Shown here piece by piece: positions 7,783 to 15,190 of a stretch of DNA of 21,257 bases. The DNA comes from a virus. Numbering within the stretch: the first letter of the stretch is position 1; every line of letters begins with the position of its first letter. Both the position numbers and the translations under genes were made by a program. The stretch covers positions 1 to 21,257 of IMG/VR virus record IMGVR_UViG_3300017748_003910. One strand, written 5' to 3'. The notes under the pieces are model-generated. The model made no database searches, was not told the DNA's origin, and worked only from the letters and a program-made list of their open reading frames with translations.

Positions 7783-8422
7783 GTCCAAAAGTAAGATGGA
7801 ATCCACATTCACGAATATCTATGATAAAAAAAAATGGGGCAGTAAAAATGGCAAAGGCTGTAGTAGTACTAGTATCAACACATCACCTGATACTAGATGG
7901 TATATCAAAACACTCATGCAACATATATCTAATACAGACAGCAAAACTATATGCGATTTGGGTTGCGGTGATTGGGATTTTAGTAAAACTATTGACTGGT
8001 CTGGCTTACATTATACAGGAATGGATTGCGTCAAATCTGTTATTGAATATAATCAGAAGTGTTATTCAAGTGGCAATATTACTTTCAAACATCAAGATGC
8101 TTTATCTATACCAGAAGGTTTTGATTTTGTAATACTAAAAGATGTGATACAACATTGGCAATCAGATGTTATAGTAGAAGTATTGCCACAGATAATTAAA
8201 AAGAATAAATATGTATTTCTTGGAAATGGATATATGTTTGGCAGAGACCGCACAAAAAATAATTGGCGAACTAGAACACTTGACAAAGTATATCACTATC
8301 ACCCAGTAGATATATCTAAATCTCCCTTATGTGATATGAATCTCAATATGATTGATATTCAACATCGAAGGTGTAAACAATTTATCTTGATTTCTTCGGC
8401 TTCTTCTTTGGAGGTTTCTTAG
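7781..8422 (+). CDS. class I SAM-dependent methyltransferase
   Basis: 213 residues from the ATG at 7781; a GTG four codons upstream lies in the repeat and is not preferred. SAM-binding motif I is ICDLGCGDWDFS (57-68), followed by the acidic ribose-binding position in YTGMDCVKSVIE (78-89). HQDALSIP (104-111) is motif III-like and VILKDVIQHW (117-126) is the motif IV region. The combination of CGDW, IDWSG and KDVxQHW is familiar from small stand-alone methyltransferases near glycan-modification genes in viruses and bacteria. DNA methyltransferase hallmarks (DPPY, or the Pro-Cys loop of C5 enzymes) are absent, so O-methylation of a sugar or small molecule is more likely than DNA methylation. The 3' end overlaps the next minus-strand gene by 41 bp. 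Confidence 0.8.
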   Translation: MSKSKMESTFTNIYDKKKWGSKNGKGCSSTSINTSPDTRWYIKTLMQHISNTDSKTICDLGCGDWDFSKTIDWSGLHYTGMDCVKSVIEYNQKCYSSGNITFKHQDALSIPEGFDFVILKDVIQHWQSDVIVEVLPQIIKKNKYVFLGNGYMFGRDRTKNNWRTRTLDKVYHYHPVDISKSPLCDMNLNMIDIQHRRCKQFILISSASSLEVS

Positions 8423-8522
8423 ACTTATCTGCTTTCATATCAAATACATCTTTGAGTTTGTAATTATTATTTGTCTTGGGTGGAAGTTTGGGGTCTGGAT
8501 CACTCTGGTAATGTTTTGGCAT
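8382..8522 (-). CDS. very small basic protein (46 aa)
   Basis: The ATG at 8522 opens a 46-residue frame beginning MPKHYQSDPDPKLPPKTNNN and ending in a Lys/Pro-rich tail (DKSKKPPKKKPKKSR). Longer forms starting upstream would run across the promoter of the 755-residue gene and are not credible. A TATA-like ATATTAAATATA directly precedes the ATG, as for other genes here. The basic tail suggests nucleic-acid contact or a disordered linker. It converges on the methyltransferase with a 41-bp overlap and diverges from the 755-residue gene. Confidence 0.5.
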   Translation of the reverse strand: MPKHYQSDPDPKLPPKTNNNYKLKDVFDMKADKSKKPPKKKPKKSR

Positions 8523-8560
8523 TATATTTAATATTATATTTTTTTCTTTTGATACAAAAA

Positions 8561-8580
8561 TATATACTATATCATATAAA
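8561..8580 (+). promoter_or_regulatory. TATA-like promoter of the 755-residue virion gene
   Basis: TATATACTATATCATATAAA abuts the ATG at 8581. It combines the two variants seen elsewhere, TATATACT and CATATAAA. The whole divergent spacer to the minus gene is 58 bp (8523-8580). Confidence 0.55.
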
Positions 8581-10848
8581 ATGAGCTTAGTTATACTTTC
8601 AAATGACGCAAGTGAAAGTTTGAGAGTAGGGCAGAATAATAGTATATTCAAGCCCTACTCATTTCGTAATAGTATTACATCGACGATGGAGATTCCAGAA
8701 AACGCTCAAGTAGCCCTTCAGTCATGTAAGATTGTACTTGATGGGTCGGTAGTTCTTGAAGCTGGCCGTCGTGTATTTTATGTCTATCTTGGTGAGGTCG
8801 TTGACAAGCAAGCAACAGGGCTGACGAATATCAGAGATACTATTGAGGAAACATTATCCGCTCCCATAAGGTATGAATTATTCCCTGATTTGGTTGGAAC
8901 AAAAGATGTGAGCCAAGAAGAAATCGCTGCTGAAATTAAAAGAGTCCTGAATACTCCTGCTGGTCAATCGATTCTGACTCAAGAGGCTCTGGTCAACGCT
9001 GGTCAACTTCGAAAGTATACTGGATTATTTCACCCAGATTATCACAATGTTCCTGGGTTGAATCGACACGAAGTAATCGTAAAACGAGACGCCGCTACTG
9101 GGGCAAGTGAAGGATATGAAATCATACTTAATTTCCAAGATGGGTTGCAGAATATGATTGTTGATGCGGTTTCTGCTGGGCTGGTCGTCAACACCCATGT
9201 TGATTGTTCAACCAATGAGCGTGCTAGAAGAACTCAATTAGTGTTAGGGGGAGTCGCCGTCGGGGCACTGCAACAACGCTACACGGTCTCTAATGGTGGA
9301 GGGGCTCAAGTTGTGATGGCTCCTATAGGTGGTGCTAATACATTCCCAGCAAATGCGGCCGCCTTCGTCCCTCAGGCAACTATGGGGACAACATTTGACG
9401 TCAGCCCCATCACGCTGACTGGGGGGCGAGCAGGATTTAATGTCTCTCAGTGTACTTTCGGGAGTCGTGGTAATAAAGCTGTACGATTTGCTTGTGGTTT
9501 AACTCGCATGCAAACAACTCCCTGTGTCACGCAAGCAGGTGAGAATCGGGAGCAGCTCGGTCCGCGAGATTTTAATGTAGCAGCAGGAAAAGCGTTTTGG
9601 AGAGGAGCTGTCGCGGGAGCACCTGCCGCCCTCCAAGATGAGCTTGATTGGATTCCAACCTTTTTAGATTATGCTGTAGTCGTATCTAATGAAGGTAAGT
9701 TGCGTGTGGTTCAATGTGTAGACGGCCTCGAGAACAGAGTCACCGCTGATTTCGTCAATGATCCAGCTGTTCGTACTGGTGGTGGTGGCGGTGCTCGTGG
9801 GGGATATCAGGGGCACAAATGGATGATAGTAGATTATACCGTCCAACATGGAGCAGCTCCTTTCAATGCTCATTATGATATGCTTACAAATGTCGGCGAT
9901 TTACAGGAGATCCTTTTTACGACTGATGGGTCTAAAGTAAAGATTGAAGCTAATTTTGGAGGAGGTGGTGGCATACCTGCTGGTGCGAAAACACTCATAG
10001 AGTTTAATGCCAACTTCGCACGCATTACGCAAAATCTCAAACCGATTGATCAGGCTTGTCAGAGCCTTCAACCTTTTATGATGCTTAACTACGATGAAGA
10101 TATAGGGGCAGGTTTGGGAGCACAGCCAACCGACGCCTCTCTCATAAATATCCAACTTCAGCAATTTGAATCAAGCCAAGTGGGACTACCAAATACACAA
10201 GCACCGAGTGTAATGCCTTCTTACTATAATATGCTTATGGAAAGAAACACCGCTCAAACTATCGGCCAGTTTAAATCATTATCACGGCGATGGAAAAATA
10301 TCCCTATCGCGGCTGGCTTTCTCCCCTATCCTGGATATGATCGTGGGACTCATAGTTTCGATGAACTGCGTCCTGTATTGATTGTAGCACCCTCTGGGGC
10401 GTACTCTCCTAGTCCTGGGGCAAATGTGAGAGACTTATTTGGATTTGGAGATATGACCGCAGAGCTTGATTCAATCCCTCCATGGGTGGCTGATACATAC
10501 GATGCTGGTACGACTAGAACATCTCAAAAGATAAGTAGCACAACTGTCCCTAGGGCTGTCTCTACTAAATCTATATTTGTAAGACTTGACAATTTCAATA
10601 CAAAGGCGATGAATGCTGGTAATGGTAATCCGTCTCGAATCATTGCTCACTTGCCACGATTCGATGGGCAGGAGGAAACTGGGAGGCTTTTCTTTGAACC
10701 CAGCACTCTTGTATATGTTGACCTTCATAATTCTGAACCTCTCAAAATCAATCAGATTGATACTTCATTTGTATACGGCGATGAAAGTTTGTGTACGGCT
10801 CTAACTGGCACGAGTATCGTTGTGCTTCACTTCAAAAAAAAAGAATAA
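8581..10848 (+). CDS. putative minor capsid/virion protein (755 aa)
   Basis: 755 residues, beta-rich, with Gly-rich loops (TGGGGGARGGYQGH; FGGGGGIPAGAK). The N-terminus contains FKPYSFRNSITSTMEIPENA and continues QVALQS, similar in pattern to the start of the 1165-residue protein. The C-terminus reads AHLPRFDGQEETGRLFFEP, then YVDLHNSEPLKINQID and LTGTSIVVLHFKKK. This closing block (a PRFD turn, a FEP-x-x-x-x-YVDL strand, then an L-x-G-T-x-I-V-x-x-H strand) resembles one remembered from structural proteins of polinton-like and large algal viruses and suggests a terminal jelly-roll-like domain. It is the first gene of the morphogenesis block. The exact role (vertex, minor capsid or spike) is inferred. 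Confidence 0.62.
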   Translation: MSLVILSNDASESLRVGQNNSIFKPYSFRNSITSTMEIPENAQVALQSCKIVLDGSVVLEAGRRVFYVYLGEVVDKQATGLTNIRDTIEETLSAPIRYELFPDLVGTKDVSQEEIAAEIKRVLNTPAGQSILTQEALVNAGQLRKYTGLFHPDYHNVPGLNRHEVIVKRDAATGASEGYEIILNFQDGLQNMIVDAVSAGLVVNTHVDCSTNERARRTQLVLGGVAVGALQQRYTVSNGGGAQVVMAPIGGANTFPANAAAFVPQATMGTTFDVSPITLTGGRAGFNVSQCTFGSRGNKAVRFACGLTRMQTTPCVTQAGENREQLGPRDFNVAAGKAFWRGAVAGAPAALQDELDWIPTFLDYAVVVSNEGKLRVVQCVDGLENRVTADFVNDPAVRTGGGGGARGGYQGHKWMIVDYTVQHGAAPFNAHYDMLTNVGDLQEILFTTDGSKVKIEANFGGGGGIPAGAKTLIEFNANFARITQNLKPIDQACQSLQPFMMLNYDEDIGAGLGAQPTDASLINIQLQQFESSQVGLPNTQAPSVMPSYYNMLMERNTAQTIGQFKSLSRRWKNIPIAAGFLPYPGYDRGTHSFDELRPVLIVAPSGAYSPSPGANVRDLFGFGDMTAELDSIPPWVADTYDAGTTRTSQKISSTTVPRAVSTKSIFVRLDNFNTKAMNAGNGNPSRIIAHLPRFDGQEETGRLFFEPSTLVYVDLHNSEPLKINQIDTSFVYGDESLCTALTGTSIVVLHFKKKE

Positions 10849-10873
10849 AAAATATTAAAAATATTTATCTCTA

Positions 10874-10885
10874 GTATATCATAGA
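10874..10885 (+). promoter_or_regulatory. TATA-like element at start codon
   Basis: GTATATCATAGA directly precedes the ATG at 10886 within a 37-bp same-strand spacer, a weaker variant of the common element. Confidence 0.35.
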
Positions 10886-11677
10886 ATGAATCAATTACCT
10901 TCCTTACTTAATTTTGAAATTAAACCACCTCCGCAACAAGCAGAGATGGTTGTTGAAGAAGTAGATGCTGAAACAGGAGAAGAAAATCCTAATTTTTTAT
11001 ATGATGAAAAAGATGAAGTCTCCGAACTTCAAGAAACCATTGATTTAGAGTTTGTCAAAAAGCCAGAGATTGTAGAAGATGAAATATTTGCAGATGCTCC
11101 CAAAAAAAAACCTGGCAAACCCACACGCTCTACCACTCCTAAAAAACGAACACGAAAACCTCTGTCAGAAGAAGATAAAGCAAAACGAAGAGACGCTCTT
11201 GCTAGAGGTAGAGAAACAAGAGCCAGAAACCTTGCTAAAAAGAAAGCCTTATTAGAACAACAAGATGACCTTGAAACGCAAGAACAAGAACTTAAACTTG
11301 AAAACAAACAATTAGATCTTGAAATACAAAATGCTAAACTCAACAAAAAAGCAAAGAAGGTGAAAAAGGTTATTATACAAGATTCATCATCTTCAGAAGA
11401 AGAAGAAATACAATATGTCAAACGGCCAAAGAAAAAAGCACCTCGCTCTCCGACACCGATACGATCTTCTATCACTGCAGAAGATATTGAACGCTCCCAA
11501 CTCAATACTCTCATGGCATATGAGAAGATGAGAAAGGATAGAAAGGCAGAGAAAAAACGAGTCAAAGATATTGAACAACAGCAAGCTCAGATTAAAAAGA
11601 CTATGAATCAAGTAAATAATCAGTGGGGAAGAGGAGCAGGCAAGTACTCCAATATGCTTTCAAATATGGGACTTTAA
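10886..11677 (+). CDS. basic coiled-coil protein (263 aa), possible DNA-binding or core protein
   Basis: 263 residues in distinct zones. The N-terminal 75 residues are acidic. Next comes a Lys/Arg/Pro-rich region (KKKPGKPTRSTTPKKRTRKP) and a basic helix of the form AKRRDALARGRETRARNLAK, a pattern seen in many small proteins of large DNA viruses. A Gln/Leu/Glu coiled coil follows (EQEQELKLENKQLDLEIQNA). A Ser/Glu patch (DSSSSEEEE) resembles a casein-kinase target. A second basic coiled coil and a Gly/Asn-rich end (GRGAGKYSNMLSNMGL) close the protein. It sits between a virion protein and the packaging ATPase, which fits a genome-condensing or scaffold protein. No catalytic motif is seen. Confidence 0.7.
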   Translation: MNQLPSLLNFEIKPPPQQAEMVVEEVDAETGEENPNFLYDEKDEVSELQETIDLEFVKKPEIVEDEIFADAPKKKPGKPTRSTTPKKRTRKPLSEEDKAKRRDALARGRETRARNLAKKKALLEQQDDLETQEQELKLENKQLDLEIQNAKLNKKAKKVKKVIIQDSSSSEEEEIQYVKRPKKKAPRSPTPIRSSITAEDIERSQLNTLMAYEKMRKDRKAEKKRVKDIEQQQAQIKKTMNQVNNQWGRGAGKYSNMLSNMGL

Positions 11678-11710
11678 TTTAAAATAATATCTCTCTGCTA
11701 TAATTATCTA

Positions 11711-11721
11711 TTGATATATAA
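11711..11721 (+). promoter_or_regulatory. TATA-like element at start codon of the ATPase
   Basis: TTGATATATAA abuts the ATG at 11722, so TATATAAATG overlaps the start codon. Confidence 0.5.
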
Positions 11722-12444
11722 ATGGAAGGAGTTCCCAAAATATTAAAAGTGAAAGATTTAAAAGAAGATGATCGGTTTGGAGATATTCATGATAATCTCC
11801 CAAAAATGCCCTGCTTAGGGTTATTGATTGGTAGTGTCCGAAGTGGCAAAAGTAATCTTCTTGTAAACTTTTTCATGAATGAAAGTTTTTACAAGGGCAA
11901 GTTTGACACGGTGACATTTATTTCAAATACACTTCACACAGACAACAAGGGGGTATTACTCAGTAAATATTTTGATACACATGATCATTATGAAGATAGT
12001 ATGATTTCTGGTATAATGAAAGAGCAATCACAATACAAAAGAGATGAACGCCCTTCTTATGCTCTTATACTTGATGACATCTTAACACAAGACTTCTCAA
12101 AATCGAATGCTGTAAGTTTCTTTTCAACACGCTTCAGACATTACATAGATTTCTATTTAATCTCAACACAGAGTTTCCGTGCTGTTTCTGGTATGATTCG
12201 TAATAATGCTAATGCTGTATTTATATGTCGCCAGCAAAATCGTATGGAACTTGATAAGATAAGTGAGGAATATTCTGGCTCAGTGGGAGGCAAGGAGAAC
12301 TTCTTGAAACATTACAAGGATATTCATAGTAGCCCCTTTCAGGTAATGTACCTCGACTTACAAAATAACCCTGCTCGTATCCTCCGTAATTTCGAAGAAG
12401 TTGTTTGGCAGGGAGATGACTCTGATACAAGTATGCTTGATTAA
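11722..12444 (+). CDS. genome-packaging ATPase (FtsK-HerA / A32-like)
   Basis: 240 residues, a typical size for a single-domain viral packaging ATPase. Walker A is GSVRSGKS at 37-44, inside LGLLIGSVRSGKSNLLVNFF. Walker B is ALILDD at 114-119 with the catalytic acidic pair. FYLISTQSF, about 35 residues later, is the sensor strand of this family, followed by the NNANAVFICRQQN strand. This is the A32-like branch of the FtsK-HerA superfamily, which drives DNA into preformed capsids of viruses with double-jelly-roll major capsid proteins (PRD1-adeno lineage, polinton-like viruses, virophages, nucleocytoplasmic viruses). Clustering with the capsid genes fits. The C-terminal tail is acidic (QGDDSDTSMLD). 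Confidence 0.92.
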   Translation: MEGVPKILKVKDLKEDDRFGDIHDNLPKMPCLGLLIGSVRSGKSNLLVNFFMNESFYKGKFDTVTFISNTLHTDNKGVLLSKYFDTHDHYEDSMISGIMKEQSQYKRDERPSYALILDDILTQDFSKSNAVSFFSTRFRHYIDFYLISTQSFRAVSGMIRNNANAVFICRQQNRMELDKISEEYSGSVGGKENFLKHYKDIHSSPFQVMYLDLQNNPARILRNFEEVVWQGDDSDTSMLD

Positions 12445-12473
12445 AAACAAATAATATTATTTTATATTACATA

Positions 12474-12484
12474 GTATATATACT
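12474..12484 (+). promoter_or_regulatory. TATA-like element at start codon
   Basis: GTATATATACT directly precedes the ATG at 12485. Confidence 0.5.
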
Positions 12485-12697
12485 ATGGCTTATGGTTCTA
12501 CGACTTCTGAAAAGAAACCGATGAAGAGTGGTGCTCTCAGTGATAAACAGAAGGCACAATTAAAAGCTCACATGATGAAACACAAAGATTTACAAGATTT
12601 AACACCTTCTCAATTAAAATCGCATCGCATGAAGATGATGTCAAGAATGCGTAAGGGTATGTCAATTGCTAAAGCCCATGCTGATATTAAGAAGTAG
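12485..12697 (+). CDS. small basic His/Met-rich protein (70 aa)
   Basis: 70 residues, basic and helical: SGALSDKQKAQLKAHMMKHK, then a Ser-rich turn (TPSQLKSHRMKMMSRMRKG) and SIAKAHADI. The pattern of S-D-K-Q-K-x-Q-L-K-x-H followed by K-S-H-R-M-K-M-M and a final K-G-x-S-x-x-x-A-H resembles small proteins remembered from algal nucleocytoplasmic and polinton-like viruses; their function is not known. The high charge and helix content fit DNA binding or a core protein. It converges on the DUF5824-like gene with an 11-bp overlap. Confidence 0.7.
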   Translation: MAYGSTTSEKKPMKSGALSDKQKAQLKAHMMKHKDLQDLTPSQLKSHRMKMMSRMRKGMSIAKAHADIKK

Positions 12698-13031
12698 TTT
12701 TCTTTCTTCTACTTTTGTTTTTCAAATGTCTCTGCCATAAATCTTTATCTGCTGTTTTTTGAGTTTTACCTCCCATCACGAAACTATAGATGCGAGCATA
12801 TCCCCATTGCGGTCCGCTCATCTTTCCCTTCAAACTAGCACCTCCTACTTTCTTTCCTGATACACTTCTGACACTTTGAGGATTACTTTTTCTTGCCCCC
12901 ACACCTCTATAATATACTTCATCTAAGATACTCACTGACACACCAGTGAGTTTACTAATCTCTTGTTTGCTATGACCCTCACTCAATTTGAATCCATATT
13001 TGCGGTTAAACTTCTGCTTGTTAGTAGACAT
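12687..13031 (-). CDS. DUF5824-like viral protein
   Basis: 114 residues from the ATG at 13031. A start nine codons upstream would add a hydrophobic leader read from promoter sequence and is less likely. The family pattern is clear: QKFNRKYGFKLSEGHSKQEI, then SKLTGVSVSILDEVYYRGVG, then ARKSNPQSVR and SGPQWGYARIYSFVMGG, with a basic tail (KNKSRRKKTTS). DUF5824 proteins of this layout (HS-x-x-EISK-x-TG helix-turn-helix-like start, G-x-G-A, N-P-x-SVR, P-x-QW-x-x-AR-x-YS) occur in phages and algal and other large DNA viruses. The function is not established; the first part looks like a helix-turn-helix. It shares a 59-bp divergent promoter region with the next gene. Confidence 0.78.
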   Translation of the reverse strand: MSTNKQKFNRKYGFKLSEGHSKQEISKLTGVSVSILDEVYYRGVGARKSNPQSVRSVSGKKVGGASLKGKMSGPQWGYARIYSFVMGGKTQKTADKDLWQRHLKNKSRRKKTTS

Positions 13032-13080
13032 ATATAAGAAAATTAGAAAATATTTCACTATGTATTTTTAATATTTGTAT

Positions 13081-13090
13081 TTCATATAAA
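13081..13090 (+). promoter_or_regulatory. TATA-like element at start codon
   Basis: TTCATATAAA directly abuts the ATG at 13091. The full spacer to the minus-strand DUF5824 gene is 13032-13090; on its other side TTCTTATAT runs into that gene's ATG. Confidence 0.55.
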
Positions 13091-13921
13091 ATGGATTTGT
13101 TTGATCATAGCAGAGGAAGAGCATCAGCACATAAACGCAATCAACAAAGAGAGCAATTCAATCAACAGCTCGATGTGATGAAACGACAAGCGGCCGCTCA
13201 AGCCGCATCAGCAGAAGCACAGCAAGCACAAGCAACTACCATGCAAGAGGAAAAAAATGCGGTGGTCGCGGCGTTCGGTGTCAAGGGTGGTATTGCTGAT
13301 ATGAGTGCCGCTCTGAAAGGAGCAAACAAAGGAACAATAGAAGATATAGCCAAGGGAGCTTTGAAAGATGTTAAGGCTGGTAAAAGCATGGTTGAATCTG
13401 GGTCAAAAGCAACTGATAAATTACTGGGTGAGGGTACTAGTGAAAACTTGGCTAAGGCTGGTAAGAAAAGCGGTTTGACTAAAAAAGCAAGTGAGAAGTT
13501 TGGCAAACTCGCTGCCTCTAAAACTGGCAAAGCAATCGGCACAGCCACAGAAAAAGCCATGGGACATACTGGGGCGTTAGTCAATATCGGTTTGGGAGCA
13601 TATGATTTAGCAGAGGATTTCAAGGGTGGGCACTTTCAATTGAAGGGTGATAATGATGCTGAGAAAACGGCAAATGCTTTACAGATTGGGGCTGGTGTTG
13701 CTGATGCCATCGGTTTTGTATTTCCTCCTGCGTTTGTTGTTGGAGCAGCGTTGGGTGTTGCGTCTCAAGGAGCAGAGATTGTTGGTGCTGGGCAAGCAGG
13801 AACAGATAAAGAAGATGATATTAAAAAACAAGAAAAGAAAACTGAACAGGGCATAGAAGCAGAAAAGATAGAACAGCCAGATGAAGTTGTTGAAACTACA
13901 ACAACTCTTGCTACGGCTTGA
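13091..13921 (+). CDS. Ala/Gly-rich, Gln-rich protein with hydrophobic segment (276 aa)
   Basis: 276 residues of low-complexity character. Residues 1-55 are polar and Gln/Ala-rich (NQQREQFNQQLDVMKRQAAA), likely helical. Residues 60-160 are an Ala/Gly/Lys repeat-like region (for example GKLAASKTGKAIGTATEKAM). Residues 196-235 are a long hydrophobic Gly/Ala stretch (IGAGVADAIGFVFPPAFVVG and beyond) that could insert into a membrane as a glycine-zipper hairpin. The tail is acidic with Thr repeats. The make-up resembles membrane-associated or membrane-penetrating virion proteins (internal membrane, entry or lysis), but this is inference from composition. It lies between the DUF5824-like gene and a small charged protein. 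Confidence 0.65.
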   Translation: MDLFDHSRGRASAHKRNQQREQFNQQLDVMKRQAAAQAASAEAQQAQATTMQEEKNAVVAAFGVKGGIADMSAALKGANKGTIEDIAKGALKDVKAGKSMVESGSKATDKLLGEGTSENLAKAGKKSGLTKKASEKFGKLAASKTGKAIGTATEKAMGHTGALVNIGLGAYDLAEDFKGGHFQLKGDNDAEKTANALQIGAGVADAIGFVFPPAFVVGAALGVASQGAEIVGAGQAGTDKEDDIKKQEKKTEQGIEAEKIEQPDEVVETTTTLATA

Positions 13922-13949
13922 GAATATATATTAAAAATATATTATCTAT

Positions 13950-13959
13950 GTTATATAAA
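13950..13959 (+). promoter_or_regulatory. TATA-like element at start codon
   Basis: GTTATATAAA abuts the ATG at 13960 and decides that start over an in-frame TTG at 13918. Confidence 0.55.
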
Positions 13960-14244
13960 ATGGAAGACGATCATACACAAACTCTAGAGAAATATAAAAA
14001 TCGTTTATCTCGAAAGCGTGAAATATATCAACTGAAGTATAAAAATGATCCTCAGTTTCAAGAAAAAAATAGACAACGAGCAAGAGATCATTATCAGAAA
14101 AATAAACAGAAAGAGAGTTGTTTGAAATTATATAGATACTATGTAAAACATAAAAGTGTTGAAGAGTTTATAGATTATCACCCTGATAAGTTTTTGCTTA
14201 TCTCAAGTAAGTTTACATTAGAAGAGATCGACAACCTGATCTAA
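13960..14244 (+). CDS. small charged helical protein (94 aa)
   Basis: 94 residues from the ATG at 13960; the frame is open to a TTG upstream, but TATATAAA-ATG marks this start. The N-terminal two thirds is Lys/Arg/Tyr/Gln-rich helix (KYKNRLSRKREIYQLKYKND, then QFQEKNRQRARDHYQKN). This Y-x-x-N-x-x-x-x-x-K-x-R-x-x-A-R-x-x-Y-x-x-N pattern occurs in many short proteins of algal viruses. The C-terminus is more globular (EEFIDYHPDKFLLISSKFTL). It may bind nucleic acid. It overlaps the convergent Trp-rich gene by 27 bp. Confidence 0.68.
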   Translation: MEDDHTQTLEKYKNRLSRKREIYQLKYKNDPQFQEKNRQRARDHYQKNKQKESCLKLYRYYVKHKSVEEFIDYHPDKFLLISSKFTLEEIDNLI

Positions 14245-14487
14245 GGGATAATTGTAATGCTCTTCCCATTCGATGTCCCATTCTTTTTCTTGATGTTCTG
14301 CTAAACAATCTACAAGGGAACGCCATGTTTCACAAGATTTCACATCAACTGAACCATCATATACCCACTCCCAATGTGTATGGCAAAGTTGCTGAATCAT
14401 ATTCCATCTGGCATAACCGACATCATGATCTACCAGTAAGTTTTCGTGTAGATGTTCTTTCGCGTCATGCCATTGTACCCAAACCAT
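14218..14487 (-). CDS. Trp/His-rich small protein (89 aa)
   Basis: 89 residues from the ATG at 14487, just after GTATATATAC. The composition is unusual, with many Trp, His and acidic residues: MVWVQWHDAKEHLHENLLVD at the start and EHQEKEWDIEWEEHYNYPLD near the end. Two Cys lie close together (SCETWRSLVDC). No family is recognised. The start element, length and amino-acid content support a real gene despite lack of homology. It ends inside the 3' end of the gene on the other strand (27-bp overlap). Confidence 0.6.
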   Translation of the reverse strand: MVWVQWHDAKEHLHENLLVDHDVGYARWNMIQQLCHTHWEWVYDGSVDVKSCETWRSLVDCLAEHQEKEWDIEWEEHYNYPLDQVVDLF

Positions 14488-14490
14488 CTT

Positions 14491-14500
14491 GTATATATAC
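14491..14500 (-). promoter_or_regulatory. TATA-like element on minus strand
   Basis: GTATATATAC, itself palindromic, lies 3 bp upstream of the minus-strand ATG at 14487 and matches the elements before plus-strand genes. Confidence 0.45.
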
Positions 14501-14542
14501 TTGTCAATATAATAATTTTAATATTATTTTTTATTTCAAATT

Positions 14543-15190
14543 TCAAGGACTCGTATTTGTTTCACTTCCAGTATCAGAAGCATTATCTGCTAATTCACTT
14601 TCAAGAGGTAAGCTTGTGTTTTTTCCGTGAACAATACATTTGTCTAAACCATTGCAGATACTCGGTTTAGAAACTTCATACTTTTTAAACTTTCTCTTGA
14701 AATGTGAAATCACATCATCATCAATCATGGGACTTTGTTCAATCAATCTATCATACTCTGCTCGACAGATTGCTAAGAAATCGCTACATTTACTCCTATG
14801 TTTTTCTTTATCAAGGGCTAATTCAATAGAAATATTTCTGCCGAGTTTGCTCCAAGAAACACTAGCACTTCTATGACTTTCCATCAACTCTGCAACTTTC
14901 AAGAAGTTTTGTAAAGTTGATAAAATACCAGCGAAGATGTTCACACCTCCCACAATTGCTGAAGCCATCGATTTATTTTCTTCTCCTACAAAACTATCCA
15001 TACCCACATTCGCCGCTCCTGTCAAAGTTGAAAGTATAATCACAGGAATCGAGAAAAGATAATATTGCTTTTTATATTTCTTTTCACATCTTCCGTGAAG
15101 CCATCTGTAGCACGATGCTTTTTCTGACCACTCAGCTAATAATTTTTCTGTTTCATCACTCCAGCATGTAAGTTTTGTATCTTCGGCCAT
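14543..15190 (-). CDS. SLATT-like two-transmembrane protein (215 aa)
   Basis: 215 residues. A helix with LLAEWSEKASCYRWLHGRCE (17-36) and a KKYKKQYY linker lead into transmembrane segment 1 (about 44-63, SIPVIILSTLTGAAN) and segment 2 (about 76-94, ASAIVGGVNIFAGILSTLQN). A conserved-looking helix NFLKVAELMESHRSASVSWSK follows. This W-x-x-x-A-x-x-Y-R layout, the IP-x-IILS-x-x-TG helix and the LQ-x-F-L-x-x-x-x-x-x-x-x-H-x-x-A pattern match the SLATT superfamily. Bacterial SLATT proteins are predicted pore-forming effectors attached to nucleotide-sensing defence systems; homologues also occur in algal viruses, with unknown role. No synthase or sensor partner is next to it. The tail is Ser/Thr/Asn-rich and probably disordered. 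Confidence 0.7.
   Translation of the reverse strand: MAEDTKLTCWSDETEKLLAEWSEKASCYRWLHGRCEKKYKKQYYLFSIPVIILSTLTGAANVGMDSFVGEENKSMASAIVGGVNIFAGILSTLQNFLKVAELMESHRSASVSWSKLGRNISIELALDKEKHRSKCSDFLAICRAEYDRLIEQSPMIDDDVISHFKRKFKKYEVSKPSICNGLDKCIVHGKNTSLPLESELADNASDTGSETNTSP

Noticed and set aside
5979-8422. A complete base J or glucosyl-hydroxymethyl-base pathway
   Set aside because: The glycosyltransferase is GT25, not a known DNA glycosyltransferase type, and the methyltransferase has no DNA-methyltransferase motif. The DNA role is kept only as a hypothesis.
11029-11565. 178-residue minus-strand reading frame
   Set aside because: It is a Ser/Phe/Leu-rich antisense shadow of the Lys/Glu-rich coiled-coil gene.
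13198-13623. 141-residue minus-strand reading frame
   Set aside because: It is antisense to the Ala/Gly-rich protein and has Ala/Pro/Ser-rich shadow composition, with no promoter-like start.
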